A stretch of 64,000 nt of DNA from Haliea salexigens DSM 19537 (GCF_000423125.1 NZ_AUHJ01000008.1:124001-188000), one strand, 5' to 3'; positions 17,644 to 32,827 are shown, numbered from the stretch's first letter. Notes: generated by a model not told the origin, from the letters alone. Program-made: numbers and translations.

Positions 17644-19374
17644 ATGGATTTCCAACGTACTCTGCTGATCGGCGCCATCGCGCTACTTTCGTTCATGCTG
17701 CTGACCGAGTGGGTCGCGTTCAAGGATGCCAAAACCACTGCAGCGCAGCCGACTGCCAGCCGCCTGATCAGCAGCGAACCCGATGGGCTGCCCGCAGCGA
17801 ACAGTGAGCTGCCACTCGCCCCTTCGGTCACCGCGCCAAGCACTGGCGACGAAGACCTGCCGCAGGCGCCTGAAGCCATTGCCGACCAGCAAACCGCTGC
17901 ACCCGTGGTAACCGAGGGCGGCACCGGCAGCGACATTATTACCGTGCATACAGACGTCCTGCAGGTTGCCATCGATCTACAGGGGGGTGACATCGTGGAA
18001 CTCGCCCTGCCGGAGCACCTGGAAGACATCGACACACCTGATCAGCCCTTCGTGCTGCTGGAACAGAACGAACGCCGTATTTATGTCGCGCAGAGCGGCC
18101 TGATCGGGCCCAACGGCATCGACAGCGAATCGCGCGCGCGCTTCACAGCCACGCAATCACGCTACGAACTGCAACCCGACGCCGACGAACTTCAGGTCGA
18201 CCTGGTGTGGCAGAACGCGCAGGGGCTCTCGGTAACCAAGCGCTTCACCTTGCGTCGCGGCGACTACTTGATGACCGTCAGCTATATTGTCGACAACCAG
18301 ACTGGCGAGCGTTGGCAGGGGAATCTGTTCGGACAGATCAAGCGTGACAGCAGCAAGCCTTCTACCGTCGATTCCAGCGGCATGGGTCTGCAACCGTTTT
18401 TGGGTGCCGCCATTACCCAACCGGAAGAGCGCTTTACCAAGTTCACTTTCAAGGACATGCAAGAAGAACCCTTCCGCGAGCAACTGCCCGGCGGCTGGAT
18501 AGCCATGATCCAGCACTACTTCCTCAGCGCCTGGATTCCGGCAGCGGACCAGAGCCACACCTACAGTACCCGGGTCACTGCCTCCGGCTTCAACATCGCG
18601 GGCTTCACCAGCCCGGCGCTGGTCGTTGATTCGGGTGAGCAAGGTGCCGTAAGTGCGGGTTTCTACGCCGGCCCCAAAGATCAATACCGACTGGCAGAAA
18701 TTTCTCCCTATCTGGATCTGAGCGTCGACTACGGGTGGCTGTGGTGGATCGCGCAGCCGCTGTTCTGGCTGCTGGTCAAGATACACGGCTTGGTCGGCAA
18801 CTGGGGTGTCGCGATCATCCTGCTTACAGTGCTGATCAAGACCGTGTTCTTCAAGTTGTCCGCCACCAGCTATCGCTCCATGGCGAACATGCGCCGCGTT
18901 GCACCCAAGATGCAGGACATTCGCGAGCAATACGCGGAAGACAAGGCCAAGCAAAGCCAGGCCATGATGGAGCTCTACCGCAAGGAGAAGATCAACCCGA
19001 TGGGGGGCTGTCTGCCGGTGTTGGTGCAAATGCCGGTGTTCATCTCGCTGTACTGGGTATTGATGGAGAGTGTCGAACTGCGCCACTCACCGTTCTTCCT
19101 GTGGATCGAAGACCTCTCGGTGATGGACCCCTACTTCGTACTGCCCCTGTTGATGGGCGCCAGCATGTGGTTCATGCAGAAGCTTAACCCGCCACCGCCG
19201 GATCCCATGCAGGCGAAGATCATGCAGTGGCTGCCGGTGATTTTCACCTTCTTCTTCCTGTGGTTTCCGGCAGGCCTGGTACTGTACTGGGTGGTCAACA
19301 ACCTGCTCTCGATGGCCCAGCAGTATGTTATTACCCGGCAAATTGAAAAGTCGGACGCCAAAGTCAAAGCCTAG
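17644..19374 (+). CDS. yidC: Membrane protein insertase YidC
   Basis: A 576-residue protein. It begins MDFQRTLLIGAIALLSFMLL, the N-terminal anchor, then a Thr/Pro/Ala-rich linker (about residues 35-95), the large periplasmic P1 domain (about 100-345), and five membrane segments with the insertase core: WWIAQPLFWLLVKIHGLVGNWG, KINPMGGCLPVLVQMPVFISLY and FPAGLVLYWVVNNLLS. It inserts membrane proteins alone or with SecYEG; F0 subunit c, encoded downstream here, is a known client in E. coli. YidD and RnpA lie directly upstream. Confidence 0.97.
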   Translation: MDFQRTLLIGAIALLSFMLLTEWVAFKDAKTTAAQPTASRLISSEPDGLPAANSELPLAPSVTAPSTGDEDLPQAPEAIADQQTAAPVVTEGGTGSDIITVHTDVLQVAIDLQGGDIVELALPEHLEDIDTPDQPFVLLEQNERRIYVAQSGLIGPNGIDSESRARFTATQSRYELQPDADELQVDLVWQNAQGLSVTKRFTLRRGDYLMTVSYIVDNQTGERWQGNLFGQIKRDSSKPSTVDSSGMGLQPFLGAAITQPEERFTKFTFKDMQEEPFREQLPGGWIAMIQHYFLSAWIPAADQSHTYSTRVTASGFNIAGFTSPALVVDSGEQGAVSAGFYAGPKDQYRLAEISPYLDLSVDYGWLWWIAQPLFWLLVKIHGLVGNWGVAIILLTVLIKTVFFKLSATSYRSMANMRRVAPKMQDIREQYAEDKAKQSQAMMELYRKEKINPMGGCLPVLVQMPVFISLYWVLMESVELRHSPFFLWIEDLSVMDPYFVLPLLMGASMWFMQKLNPPPPDPMQAKIMQWLPVIFTFFFLWFPAGLVLYWVVNNLLSMAQQYVITRQIEKSDAKVKA

Positions 19375-19419
19375 TATCGCCCCCTGCGGGGCGCTGCACG
19401 GCTGGCGTATACTGCCGCT

Positions 19420-20781
19420 GTGACCACCGAGCACGACAATTCGGAAACCATCGCCGCTATCGCCACCGCTGCCGGTCGCGGTGGCATCGGCATCGTGCGC
19501 CTGTCGGGTCCCGCGGCCGCCGCTATCGCGGAGCGCATTACCGGCAAACAGCTGATGCCGCGGCATGCGCATTTCAGTGTCTTCAGGGATTCACAGGGCG
19601 AGCCCCTCGACAGTGGAATCGCTGTCTACTTTCCGGCACCTCATTCCTTCACCGGCGAAGATGTTGTGGAACTGCAGGGGCACGGCGGCCCGGTAGTGCT
19701 CGACCTCATTGTGGCTGCCTGTCTCGCCGCAGGGGCGCGTCAGGCACGAGCCGGTGAATTTTCCGAGCGCGCCTACCTCAACGACAAGCTGGACCTTGCC
19801 CAGGCCGAGGCCATCGCAGACCTCATCAACAGCACCACGGCACAGGCTGCACGCAATGCACACCGCTCTCTGCAGGGGGCATTCTCAGCGGAAATCGATC
19901 ACCTGGTAGCGGAGGTAACACGCCTGCGCATTTACGTCGAAGCCGCCATCGATTTCCCGGAAGAAGAAATCGATTTTCTCGCCGATGGACACGTCGCTGA
20001 CTCCCTGCGAGCGTTGCAACAACAGCTGGCAGCGGTAATGGCCTCGGCACAACAGGGGAGCCTGCTGCGCGAAGGCATGAAGGTCGTGATAGCAGGAAAA
20101 CCCAATGCGGGAAAATCGAGCCTGCTGAACGCGCTCGCCGGCCAGGACAGCGCCATTGTCACGGCCATTGCCGGAACCACCCGGGATATCTTGCGCGAGC
20201 ATATCCAGATTGACGGCATGCCGCTGCATATTGTGGATACAGCGGGGCTCCGGGCCAGCGAGGACGCGGTCGAACAGGAGGGAATTCGCCGTGCCCAGCG
20301 GGAAATCGCCAGCGCCGATCGCATACTCCTCGTAATCGATATGAACGACCCCAGTCCACTGCCGGATGACCTCTGGCCCGGTTTTCCACAGACGTCGGTA
20401 CCCATCACGCGTATCCACAACAAATGCGACCTCGCCGGGGAGCCGCCAGCGATTACCGGCTCCGGTGATGACGTCACTCTGCAGCTGTGCGCGCGCTCCG
20501 GCGCCGGCATCGACCTGCTGCGTGACCACCTGAAACAATGTATCGGCTACACCGGTGCGTCGGGAGATGCCTTCAGCGCGCGGCGCCGGCATCTGCAGGC
20601 GTTGCGGGAGGCCGCCGATCATCTGGAAAACGGCCGGCTTCAACTGGAAGAGGCGGGCGCCGGCGAACTGCTCGCTGAGGACCTGCGCCAGTGCCACGAC
20701 GCCCTGGGAGATATCACCGGCAGGATGACCAGCGATGCATTGCTGGGAGAGATTTTTTCCAGCTTCTGTATTGGCAAGTAA
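19420..20781 (+). CDS. mnmE: tRNA modification GTPase MnmE
   Basis: A 453-residue protein starting at GTG 19420. The N-terminal tetrahydrofolate-binding domain has [21 protein letters not shown]. The G domain has [16 protein letters not shown] (G1), DTAGLR (G3) and NKCD (G4). The C-terminus is FCIGK, the universal ending whose cysteine is catalytically important. With MnmG, encoded next, it installs carboxymethylaminomethyl groups on wobble U34 of certain tRNAs. There is no Shine-Dalgarno sequence, and a -10-like TATACT ends 6 bases before the start. Confidence 0.97.
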   Translation: MTTEHDNSETIAAIATAAGRGGIGIVRLSGPAAAAIAERITGKQLMPRHAHFSVFRDSQGEPLDSGIAVYFPAPHSFTGEDVVELQGHGGPVVLDLIVAACLAAGARQARAGEFSERAYLNDKLDLAQAEAIADLINSTTAQAARNAHRSLQGAFSAEIDHLVAEVTRLRIYVEAAIDFPEEEIDFLADGHVADSLRALQQQLAAVMASAQQGSLLREGMKVVIAGKPNAGKSSLLNALAGQDSAIVTAIAGTTRDILREHIQIDGMPLHIVDTAGLRASEDAVEQEGIRRAQREIASADRILLVIDMNDPSPLPDDLWPGFPQTSVPITRIHNKCDLAGEPPAITGSGDDVTLQLCARSGAGIDLLRDHLKQCIGYTGASGDAFSARRRHLQALREAADHLENGRLQLEEAGAGELLAEDLRQCHDALGDITGRMTSDALLGEIFSSFCIGK

Positions 20782-21275
20782 ACCCGGCGCCATTCCCTGT
20801 ATCTGTACACCCCACTGCACACGCTATACACAACTTATACAGAGCATCGCCGCATAGAGGATGTTGAGGGTATAAACCTGTTGATAACCCGCGGTAGAAA
20901 ACGGGCATGAGCTGGGGACAACCGCCTGTGTACAATTACGGTGACGCCACCAGGGTTGTTTGGTCCCCAGCCCGTACACAGTGACAGCACGCCAGGAACA
21001 GGGTTTGCAACGGTGCTTTTCATTGCGGCAAGTGAATGAAAAATAGGGATTAATTGCCGTTACACACAGAAACGGTCGGCCTATACAATAACTACATCAG
21101 TTCTATTCTTTCATTCTCAATACCTATTTACTTAATTATTTATAAACACTGTTTTCAATCGCGAAAGCATTCAAGCACCGCGAACAAAAACACAGAACAT
21201 CTTTTGAACAACCGGGTTCCCGGACGTATAATCGCCGGCCCGGAGACGAGCTGCCGGGCCAGGAGGCGCACAGGC
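20782..21275. other. mnmE-mnmG intergenic region with a cluster of near-consensus DnaA boxes
   Basis: This 494-bp gap has no gene; a frame extending mnmG upstream to 21054 is not protein-like. One-mismatch DnaA 9-mers are visible at 20824-20832 (CTATACACA), 20835-20843 (TTATACAGA), 20879-20887 (minus, TTATCAACA), 20927-20935 (minus, TTGTACACA), 21060-21068 (TTACACACA) and 21140-21148 (TTATAAACA). They are followed and partly overlapped by an AT-rich tract, about 21080-21150. In enterics oriC adjoins mnmG, so this is a second origin-like region or a DnaA-controlled mnmG promoter. Confidence 0.5.
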
Positions 21276-23174
21276 GTGGAATACCAGCAGAACTTTGATG
21301 TGATTGTGATCGGTGGCGGCCACGCTGGCACCGAAGCCTGTCTGGCCGCCGCGCGCATGGGGTGTCGCACCCTGCTGCTGACCCACAGTGTGGATACGTT
21401 GGGACAAATGTCCTGTAACCCCGCGATCGGTGGCATTGGCAAAAGCCATCTGGTGCGGGAAGTGGATGCACTGGGTGGTGCCATGGCGCGCGCTACTGAT
21501 CGCGCCGGCATCCAGTTCCGCGTTTTGAACGCGCGCAAGGGGCCCGCCGTGCGCGCGACACGCGCCCAGGCCGACCGTGTGCTGTATCGCAACGCCATTC
21601 GCGAAATCATTGAAGCCCAGCCCGGACTGTCGGTTTTTCAGCAGCCCGTGGATGACCTGCTGGTCGAGCAGGGCCGCGTGGCCGGCGCGATAACCCAGAT
21701 GGGCCTGATTTTTCGTGCGCCCACGGTGGTCCTGACCACTGGCACATTCCTCGGTGGAAAAATCCACATTGGGTTGCAGAACAGCTCTGGCGGCCGGGCA
21801 GGTGACCCGCCCTCCATTGCCCTGGCACAGCGTCTGCGCGAAATGCCCTTCCGCGTCGATCGCCTGAAAACCGGAACACCGCCGCGCATTGATGCGCGCA
21901 GCGTGGATTTCAGTTCACTGGAAGAACAGTGGGGCGATAGCGATGCGCCCGCCATGTCGTTCCTCGGCAGTGTCAGTGAGCGGCCGGAGCAGCGCTGCTG
22001 CTGGATCACACACACCAACGAGCACACCCACGACATCATTCGCGGTGGCCTGGACCGTTCGCCCATGTATTCCGGCGTGATTGAGGGCGTGGGGCCACGC
22101 TACTGCCCGAGCATCGAAGACAAGATTCACCGCTTTGCCGATAAAGCCTCGCATCAGGTTTTCATCGAGCCAGAGGGCCTGACCACCAGCGAACTCTATC
22201 CCAATGGCATTTCCACCAGCCTGCCTTTCGATGTACAGCTGGCGCTGGTACGTTCCATTCAGGGCTTCGAGAATGCACACATCACACGGCCCGGTTACGC
22301 CATCGAGTACGACTACTTCGACCCGCGTGACCTCAGCTATTCGCTGGAAACCAGAGCGCTCCCGGGCCTCTATTTCGCGGGCCAGATCAACGGCACAACC
22401 GGCTACGAGGAGGCTGCGGCCCAGGGCCTGCTGGCCGGCCTGAATGCCGCGCTGGCCGTGCAGGGCAAGGCGCCGTGGTGCCCGCGGCGCGATGAAGCCT
22501 ACATCGGCGTACTGGTGGATGACCTCATCACCATGGGGACACTCGAGCCCTACCGCATGTTCACCTCCCGCGCCGAATACCGTTTGCTGCTGCGGGAAGA
22601 CAACGCGGACCTGCGCCTGACGGAAACAGCGCACAGCATGGGCCTGGTGGATGACCAGCGCTGGGCACGTTTCGCACGCAAACGCGACGCCATTGCCAGC
22701 GAAACCCAGCGCCTGGCGACCACCTGGCTGCATCCGGGAACGGCTGAAGCGGCAGCGCTCGCGCCCAAACTGAAAGCGCCGCTGTCGCGGGAATACTGCC
22801 TCGCGGATCTGCTCAAGCGCCCCGGTATAGGCTATGCCGATATTGCCAGCCTCAAGGGGCAGGCGCTGGAGGATGAACAGGCTGCTGAGCAGGTGGAAAT
22901 CCAGGCCAAATATGCCGGTTATATCGACCGTCAGCAGGACGAGATTGCGCGCTTGCGCCGCTATGAGGAAACGCCATTGCCGGCATCCCTGGATTACCAG
23001 GCGGTGGATGGCCTGTCTCACGAGGTGCGTCAGAAGCTCACCGATGCCCGTCCCGAAACCCTCGCCCGCGCCGGCAGGATTCCCGGTGTGACCCCGGCTG
23101 CTGTGTCGCTGCTGCTGATTTACCTGAAGAAGCGCGGCGCCCTCGAGCGCAGCAGCGACCGTATAAGCGCCTGA
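21276..23174 (+). CDS. mnmG: tRNA uridine-5-carboxymethylaminomethyl modification enzyme MnmG (GidA)
   Basis: A 632-residue FAD protein starting at GTG 21276, with AGGAGG 9 bases upstream. The N-terminal dinucleotide fold is [23 protein letters not shown], followed by the family signatures [26 protein letters not shown] and [19 protein letters not shown]. The C-terminal helical domain (about 550-632) binds MnmE. The cysteine in MSCNP is conserved. It forms a heterotetramer with MnmE for wobble-uridine modification and is followed 1 base later by rsmG. Confidence 0.97.
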   Translation: MEYQQNFDVIVIGGGHAGTEACLAAARMGCRTLLLTHSVDTLGQMSCNPAIGGIGKSHLVREVDALGGAMARATDRAGIQFRVLNARKGPAVRATRAQADRVLYRNAIREIIEAQPGLSVFQQPVDDLLVEQGRVAGAITQMGLIFRAPTVVLTTGTFLGGKIHIGLQNSSGGRAGDPPSIALAQRLREMPFRVDRLKTGTPPRIDARSVDFSSLEEQWGDSDAPAMSFLGSVSERPEQRCCWITHTNEHTHDIIRGGLDRSPMYSGVIEGVGPRYCPSIEDKIHRFADKASHQVFIEPEGLTTSELYPNGISTSLPFDVQLALVRSIQGFENAHITRPGYAIEYDYFDPRDLSYSLETRALPGLYFAGQINGTTGYEEAAAQGLLAGLNAALAVQGKAPWCPRRDEAYIGVLVDDLITMGTLEPYRMFTSRAEYRLLLREDNADLRLTETAHSMGLVDDQRWARFARKRDAIASETQRLATTWLHPGTAEAAALAPKLKAPLSREYCLADLLKRPGIGYADIASLKGQALEDEQAAEQVEIQAKYAGYIDRQQDEIARLRRYEETPLPASLDYQAVDGLSHEVRQKLTDARPETLARAGRIPGVTPAAVSLLLIYLKKRGALERSSDRISA

Positions 23175-23175
23175 C

Positions 23176-23829
23176 TTGGACGCTGCACTCGCGCGCCAGC
23201 TGACCTCAGGGCTCGACAGCCTGGGTGTAGCAGCCAACTTTGCGCAGCAGCAATTGCTGCTGGATTACCTCGCACTGCTGACGAAGTGGAATCGCGCCTA
23301 TAACCTGACGGCAATACGTGATCCCGCCGCCATGGTGACGCGCCATCTGCTCGACAGCCTGGCGGTGGCACCCTGGCTCACGGGAGATCGCTGCATTGAT
23401 GTGGGTACCGGTGCCGGATTACCCGGTATACCCCTGGCGATTCTGTTTCCCCAGCGTGCGTTTGACCTGCTGGACAGCAATGGCAAGAAAACCCGCTTCC
23501 TGTTTCAGGCCAAAACCGCTCTCGGTCTGGAGAACGTCACCGTGCACCACGCGCGGGTGGAAAGCTTTTCGCCAGACTGCTGCTATGATGCGGTGCTCTC
23601 CCGGGCGTTTGCGTCACTCTCCGATATGCTGGCCGGAACCCGACATTTACTCTGCCCGGGCGGGGTTTTGCTTGCCATGAAGGGCGCGCGCCCCGATGAT
23701 GAACTGGTATCGATCGAGCGCCACTGCGCGGTGCGCCATATTCGGCCCCTGTCGGTGCCGGGGCTTGACGAGCAACGCCACTTGGTAGAACTTGCCCTGT
23801 TGCCGTCAATCGACAATCTGCACCGGTAA
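23176..23829 (+). CDS. rsmG: 16S rRNA m7G527 methyltransferase RsmG (GidB)
   Basis: A 217-residue SAM-dependent methyltransferase starting at TTG 23176, one base after the mnmG stop. It shows LLDYLALLTKWNRAYNLTAIRDP, then the SAM-binding CIDVGTGAGLPGIPLAI and AVLSRAFASL. It methylates N7 of G527 in 16S rRNA; loss gives low-level streptomycin resistance in other species. The non-ATG start and close spacing imply translational coupling to mnmG. Confidence 0.96.
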   Translation: MDAALARQLTSGLDSLGVAANFAQQQLLLDYLALLTKWNRAYNLTAIRDPAAMVTRHLLDSLAVAPWLTGDRCIDVGTGAGLPGIPLAILFPQRAFDLLDSNGKKTRFLFQAKTALGLENVTVHHARVESFSPDCCYDAVLSRAFASLSDMLAGTRHLLCPGGVLLAMKGARPDDELVSIERHCAVRHIRPLSVPGLDEQRHLVELALLPSIDNLHR

Positions 23830-23854
23830 TAGGCGATTAAACGGGGAGTGGGCC

Positions 23855-24658
23855 TTGGCACGAGTTCTTGCAATTGCAAACCAGAAAGGCGGGGTGGGGA
23901 AAACCACCACCTCTGTCAATTTGGCCGCATCCCTTGCCGCAATGAAAAAGCGCCTGTTGCTGGTGGATCTCGACCCGCAGGGCAACGCCACGATGGGCAG
24001 TGGTATCGACAAGCACGCTGTTGAGCGCAGTATCTACGACGTGTTGGTGCACCGTGCCCCGGTGCATTTGATCACCCGGCGCGTACCCGAAGGTGGCTTT
24101 GATGTGTTGCCATCCAATGACGACCTCACTGCGGCCGAAGTGGAGCTGATGGGAGTGGAGCAACGCGAGCGGCGACTTAACACCGCGCTACGTGAAGTGG
24201 CATCAGCCTACGATTACATTCTTATCGACTGCCCTCCGTCCCTGAACATGCTCACCCTCAACGGCCTGGTTGCGGCGGATGGCGTCGTGATCGCCATGCA
24301 GTGTGAGTACTATGCCCTTGAGGGCCTCTCGGCATTGGTCAATACCATTCGCCGCGTGGCGGAGTCGGTGAACCCGTCGCTGCAGATCGAAGGCATCCTG
24401 CGTACGCTCTACGACCCTCGCAACAGCTTGACCAACCAGGTATCTAACCAGTTGCACGAGCATTTTGGTGAGGCGGTCTACCGCACGGTGATTCCACGCA
24501 ACGTGCGACTGGCCGAGGCACCGAGTCACGGCCTGCCGGTTATGTATTACGACCGCCACTCGCGGGGCTCGCGTGCCTATATGGCCCTGGCGGGTGAGCT
24601 CATTCGCCGCGAAGAGAAGCGCAGCATCGCCACCGGCAGTGCCGCGACCAAGGTATAG
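23855..24658 (+). CDS. parA: Chromosome partitioning ATPase ParA (Soj)
   Basis: A 267-residue ParA/MinD-type ATPase. The chosen start is TTG 23855 behind GGGGAG; the frame upstream overlaps rsmG. The deviant Walker A is ANQKGGVGKTTTSVNLAA at the very N-terminus, so it is the short chromosomal type without an N-terminal DNA-binding extension. LLLVDLDPQGN and YILIDCPPSLNMLT complete the ATPase site. It forms nucleoid-bound ATP dimers that pull ParB-parS complexes. parB follows by 12 bases. Confidence 0.96.
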   Translation: MARVLAIANQKGGVGKTTTSVNLAASLAAMKKRLLLVDLDPQGNATMGSGIDKHAVERSIYDVLVHRAPVHLITRRVPEGGFDVLPSNDDLTAAEVELMGVEQRERRLNTALREVASAYDYILIDCPPSLNMLTLNGLVAADGVVIAMQCEYYALEGLSALVNTIRRVAESVNPSLQIEGILRTLYDPRNSLTNQVSNQLHEHFGEAVYRTVIPRNVRLAEAPSHGLPVMYYDRHSRGSRAYMALAGELIRREEKRSIATGSAATKV

Positions 24659-24670
24659 GAGAGCTAGACG

Positions 24671-25564
24671 ATGTCAGCCAGAAAACGGGGATTGGGGCGC
24701 GGGCTGGATGCGCTGCTCGGTGCCGGTACCCAGCCCCGCGAACTGCCTGAAGGGGACGTGTCGGCCGCCGATGGTGATACGCCGCAACAGGTGCTGAAAG
24801 ATCTGCCGGTGGACCTGATACAGCGCGGTAAATATCAGCCGCGGCGCGATATTGACCCGGAATCCCTGCAGGAACTGGCTGACAGCATTCGCGCCCAGGG
24901 CATCATGCAGCCCATCGTGGTGCGCCCCGTTGCCGAACGCAAGTACGAAATCATTGCCGGTGAACGCCGTTGGCGGGCCGCACAGCTGGCTGGCCTCGAC
25001 CACGTACCGGCGGTAGTTCGTGACGTCAGCGATGAAGCAGCCATTGCCATGGCGCTGATCGAGAACATCCAGCGCGAAGACCTCAACCCGATCGAAGAGG
25101 CGATCGCGCTGCAGCGCCTGCAGCAGGAATTCCAGCTGACGCAGCAGGAAGTGGCTGACGCGGTGGGTAAATCGCGCTCCACCGTGACCAACCTGTTGCG
25201 CCTGATGTCGCTGCAGAGTGATGTGCGCCTGTTGCTGGAGCGCGGTGACCTGGAAATGGGCCACGCCCGTGCGCTGCTCGGCATCGAGGGTACGGCGCAA
25301 TCGCAGGCTGCCAGAACCGTGGTGGGCAAAGGCCTCTCAGTGCGACAAACCGAAGCCCTGGTGCGTGGGCTACTGGCGCGACAGGACCAGCCGGCCGAAG
25401 AGCCGCCGCGCATGGACCCGAACATCCGCCAGCTGCAGGATGACCTGTCCCAAAAGATCGGTGCGCGCGTGCAGATCCAGCACGGCGCGAAAGGCAAGGG
25501 CAAGCTGGTGTTGACTTACAACAGCCTGGATGAGCTGGACGGTATACTGAGCCATATTCGCTAG
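24671..25564 (+). CDS. parB: Chromosome partitioning protein ParB (Spo0J)
   Basis: A 297-residue protein. It begins MSARKRGLGRGLDALLG, the ParA-interacting segment, followed by the CTP-binding N-domain with the GERRWRAAQLAG motif and ENIQREDLNPIEEA. A helix-turn-helix (LTQQEVADAVGKSRSTVTNLLRLM) recognises parS. The C-terminal dimerisation domain ends YNSLDELDGILSHIR. Two perfect parS sites in recF are its expected targets. It is the second gene of a parAB pair coupled to mnmG-rsmG. Confidence 0.96.
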   Translation: MSARKRGLGRGLDALLGAGTQPRELPEGDVSAADGDTPQQVLKDLPVDLIQRGKYQPRRDIDPESLQELADSIRAQGIMQPIVVRPVAERKYEIIAGERRWRAAQLAGLDHVPAVVRDVSDEAAIAMALIENIQREDLNPIEEAIALQRLQQEFQLTQQEVADAVGKSRSTVTNLLRLMSLQSDVRLLLERGDLEMGHARALLGIEGTAQSQAARTVVGKGLSVRQTEALVRGLLARQDQPAEEPPRMDPNIRQLQDDLSQKIGARVQIQHGAKGKGKLVLTYNSLDELDGILSHIR

Positions 25565-25717
25565 CGCCCACCCTCATTACCACAGTATGTAGTGGCTCGC
25601 TGTGCGGGAACTACCAGATAGGGTGTGTGACCATCCAATCGCGGCAAAACGGGGCAAACTGGCGCCAACATGCTGCCAACGTCAGCGATATTTCGCACCG
25701 CGAACACTGTGATTCGG

Positions 25718-25746
25718 TTGAACCCGCCATCCAATGCCCCTATAAT
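25718..25746 (+). promoter_or_regulatory. Strong sigma-70 promoter of the atp operon
   Basis: TTGAAC (25718-25723), a 17-bp spacer and a perfect TATAAT (25741-25746). The transcript should start near 25753, which rules out an ATG at 25745 as the atpI start. Confidence 0.88.
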
Positions 25747-25774
25747 GCGGGCGCCCAAAACGAGGAACAATCGT

Positions 25775-26173
25775 GTGGCAGGCGTCCATCGCATAGCCCT
25801 GATGCAGTTGGCCACGCTCGTTCCTTCATGCCTGCTGGTCTGGCTGGCGCTTGATGAAACGACAGCACTGTCATGGATGTGCGGCGGTGTGGTGGCGGTG
25901 GTGCCGCAGGCGTGGTTTGCCCTGAAGCTGTTTCGCGCGCGCGGCGTGCAACCGGCAACGGAAATCGCGCGCTCTGCGCTGAGCGGCGAAGCCGGCAAGT
26001 TCCTCTTGAGCGCGGCGGGATTTGCCGCGGTATTCGCTCTGCTGCGGCCGATTGAGCCGGGGGCAGTGTTCGCCGGATACGGCGTGATGTTGGTAGTGCA
26101 AACGATAGGAAGCTGGCGGATGCTGATGTCCCGCGAGCAGAAACAAACCGAAACACCGAAACAAGAGTTGTGA
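25775..26173 (+). CDS. atpI: ATP synthase protein I (AtpI/UncI)
   Basis: A 132-residue membrane protein with four hydrophobic segments (LMQLATLVPSCLLVWLAL, SWMCGGVVAVVPQAWFALKLF, FLLSAAGFAAVFAL, VFAGYGVMLVVQTIGSW). Its position ahead of atpB is that of AtpI, which assists assembly of the c-ring or magnesium supply. The start is taken as GTG 25775 behind an AGGA, since upstream start codons overlap or precede the promoter -10. The C-terminal tail is Glu/Lys/Gln-rich. Confidence 0.85.
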   Translation: MAGVHRIALMQLATLVPSCLLVWLALDETTALSWMCGGVVAVVPQAWFALKLFRARGVQPATEIARSALSGEAGKFLLSAAGFAAVFALLRPIEPGAVFAGYGVMLVVQTIGSWRMLMSREQKQTETPKQEL

Positions 26174-27055
<882 letters not shown>

Positions 27056-27085
27056 TTCACCTTTAACTTTGGTTATTAACGCTAG

Positions 27086-27331
<246 letters not shown>

Positions 27332-27403
27332 GCACGACCCACAACGCAACCGTGAGCGGGGTAGCTCTATCGGCTGCCCCACCATATCTGTGAGGAGTAT
27401 GGC

Positions 27404-27874
27404 GTGAATATCAACCTTACGCTTATCGGACAGGTCATCGCCTTCTTCGGCTTCGTCTGGTTCTGCATGAAGTTTGTCTGGCCGCCCATTATTGCGGCCA
27501 TGCAGGAGCGCGAAAAGAAAATCGCGGACGGCCTGGCAGCCGCCGATCGTGCCAGCCACGATCTGGAACTGGCGCAGGAAAAAGCGCTGGAGCGTTTGAA
27601 GGAAGCCAAGCACGAGGCGGCCGGTATTGTCGACTCCGCCAATAAACGTGCCAGCCAGATTGTGGAAGAAGCTAAAACAGCGGCGGTAACGGAAGCGGAG
27701 CGGGTTAAAACTGCTGCGCGATCTGAAATCGAGCAGGAAACCAACCGCGCTCGCGAAGCCCTGCGCTCGCAAGTTGCCGTGTTGTCTCTGGCGGGTGCCG
27801 AGAAAGTGCTTGGTGCGACGATTGATCAGGACGCTCACGCGGACCTGGTCAACAAACTGGCTGCAGAGCTTTGA
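27404..27874 (+). CDS. atpF: ATP synthase F0 subunit b
   Basis: A 156-residue protein, exactly the E. coli length, starting at GTG 27404 behind GAGGAG. One N-terminal membrane helix ([20 protein letters not shown]) is followed by a long charged coiled coil rich in Ala, Glu and Lys. It forms the peripheral stalk that holds F1 against rotation. The 72-bp gap after atpE is the longest within the first half of the operon and contains no clear terminator. Confidence 0.97.
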   Translation: MNINLTLIGQVIAFFGFVWFCMKFVWPPIIAAMQEREKKIADGLAAADRASHDLELAQEKALERLKEAKHEAAGIVDSANKRASQIVEEAKTAAVTEAERVKTAARSEIEQETNRAREALRSQVAVLSLAGAEKVLGATIDQDAHADLVNKLAAEL

Positions 27875-27887
27875 TGGTGAGGACGTT

Positions 27888-28424
27888 ATGGCCGAACTGA
27901 CCACGCTGGCCCGCCCCTACGCGAAGGCGGCTTTCGAGTATGCTCGCGACAGCCAGAGCCTGGCCGAGTGGCTGCCGCAGCTGCAATTGGCCGCTGCCGT
28001 CAGTCGCGACAGCCGCATGCAGGCGCTGTTACGCAACCCGGAAAAAGACGGGCCGCAGCTTGCCAGCGCGCTGGCAGATGTCTGCGGTGAGCAGCTTGGC
28101 GATGCCGTGCGCAAGTTCCTGGGTGTGCTGGCGCAGAACCGGCGCCTGCTGCTGTTGCCACAGGTCACCGCGCTGTTTGCCGGTTACAAGGCGAATTTCG
28201 AAAAGTCAGTGGATGTAGAGGTTGTTTCCGCGTTTGATCTGGCGGACGACATGACCGACAAGCTGGCCTCCGCCCTGAGTACGCGTCTGGAGCGGAAAAT
28301 AAACGTGCACACCACAACAGACCCCGATCTGTTGGGTGGTGTGTTGATCAGGGCCGGCGATCTGGTGATCGATGGTTCGGTACGCGGCAGGCTGAACAAG
28401 CTGGCCGCGGCAATGAATTTGTAG
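27888..28424 (+). CDS. atpH: ATP synthase F1 subunit delta
   Basis: A 178-residue soluble protein from ATG 27888; the longer frame overlaps atpF. The family pattern is [12 protein letters not shown] at the N-terminus and [28 protein letters not shown] at the C-terminus. It links the peripheral stalk to the top of the alpha3beta3 hexamer. A GAGG ribosome site lies about 8 bases upstream. Confidence 0.97.
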   Translation: MAELTTLARPYAKAAFEYARDSQSLAEWLPQLQLAAAVSRDSRMQALLRNPEKDGPQLASALADVCGEQLGDAVRKFLGVLAQNRRLLLLPQVTALFAGYKANFEKSVDVEVVSAFDLADDMTDKLASALSTRLERKINVHTTTDPDLLGGVLIRAGDLVIDGSVRGRLNKLAAAMNL

Positions 28425-28440
28425 GATTGAGGAACAGAGC

Positions 28441-29985
<1,545 letters not shown>

Positions 29986-30000
29986 CCCCGAGGACAGCAG

Positions 30001-32339
<2,339 letters not shown>

Positions 32340-32362
32340 GGCTTGCGCTAGAGGGTCTGGAG

Positions 32363-32791
32363 ATGGCAATGACAATTCACTGCGATATCGTCAGCGCGGA
32401 GGAAGAAATTTTCTCCGGGCTGGTGGAGATGCTGGTGGCGACTGCCGAGCTCGGTGAGATGGGTGTCAGCTACGGCCACGCGCCGCTGTTGTCCTCGCTG
32501 ATCCCGGGCCCGATCCGTATCGTCAAGCAGGGCGGCGACGAGGAAGTGTATTACGTCTCGGGCGGCTTCATTGAAGTGCAGCCCGGCGTGGTATCCATTC
32601 TGGCCGACACCGCGCTGCGTGCCGGTGATGTTGACGAAGCTGCCGCCGAGGAAGCGCGCCGCGAAGCCCTGCACACGCTCACCAATCAATCCGGCGATTT
32701 CGACTATGGCCGGGCGTCCGCGCAGTTGGCTGAAGCTGCGGCGCAGCTTGCCGTGCTGCGCAAAATGCGCAACCGCGCGGGCCGCGGTTAA
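32363..32791 (+). CDS. atpC: ATP synthase F1 subunit epsilon
   Basis: A 142-residue protein. The N-terminal beta-sandwich has [15 protein letters not shown] and [16 protein letters not shown], then the [22 protein letters not shown] stretch. A C-terminal helical pair (about residues 90-140) can inhibit hydrolysis. It is the last gene of the operon and is followed at once by a strong terminator. Confidence 0.97.
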   Translation: MAMTIHCDIVSAEEEIFSGLVEMLVATAELGEMGVSYGHAPLLSSLIPGPIRIVKQGGDEEVYYVSGGFIEVQPGVVSILADTALRAGDVDEAAAEEARREALHTLTNQSGDFDYGRASAQLAEAAAQLAVLRKMRNRAGRG

Positions 32792-32802
32792 GCACGCCTT
32801 CC

Positions 32803-32827
32803 AGGCCCTGTTCAACAGGGCCTTTTT
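32803..32827 (+). terminator. Intrinsic terminator of the atp operon
   Basis: AGGCCCTG and CAGGGCCT form a perfect 8-bp stem with a 5-base loop, followed by TTTTT. It lies 11 bases after the atpC stop. Confidence 0.92.

Noticed and set aside
19375-19419. GCCCC/GGGGC hairpin after yidC as an intrinsic terminator
   Set aside because: Short stem with a 4-base loop and no T-tract.
21054-21275. Hydrophobic N-terminal extension of mnmG
   Set aside because: Translation of the AT-rich intergenic tract; family members start at the equivalent of GTG 21276.
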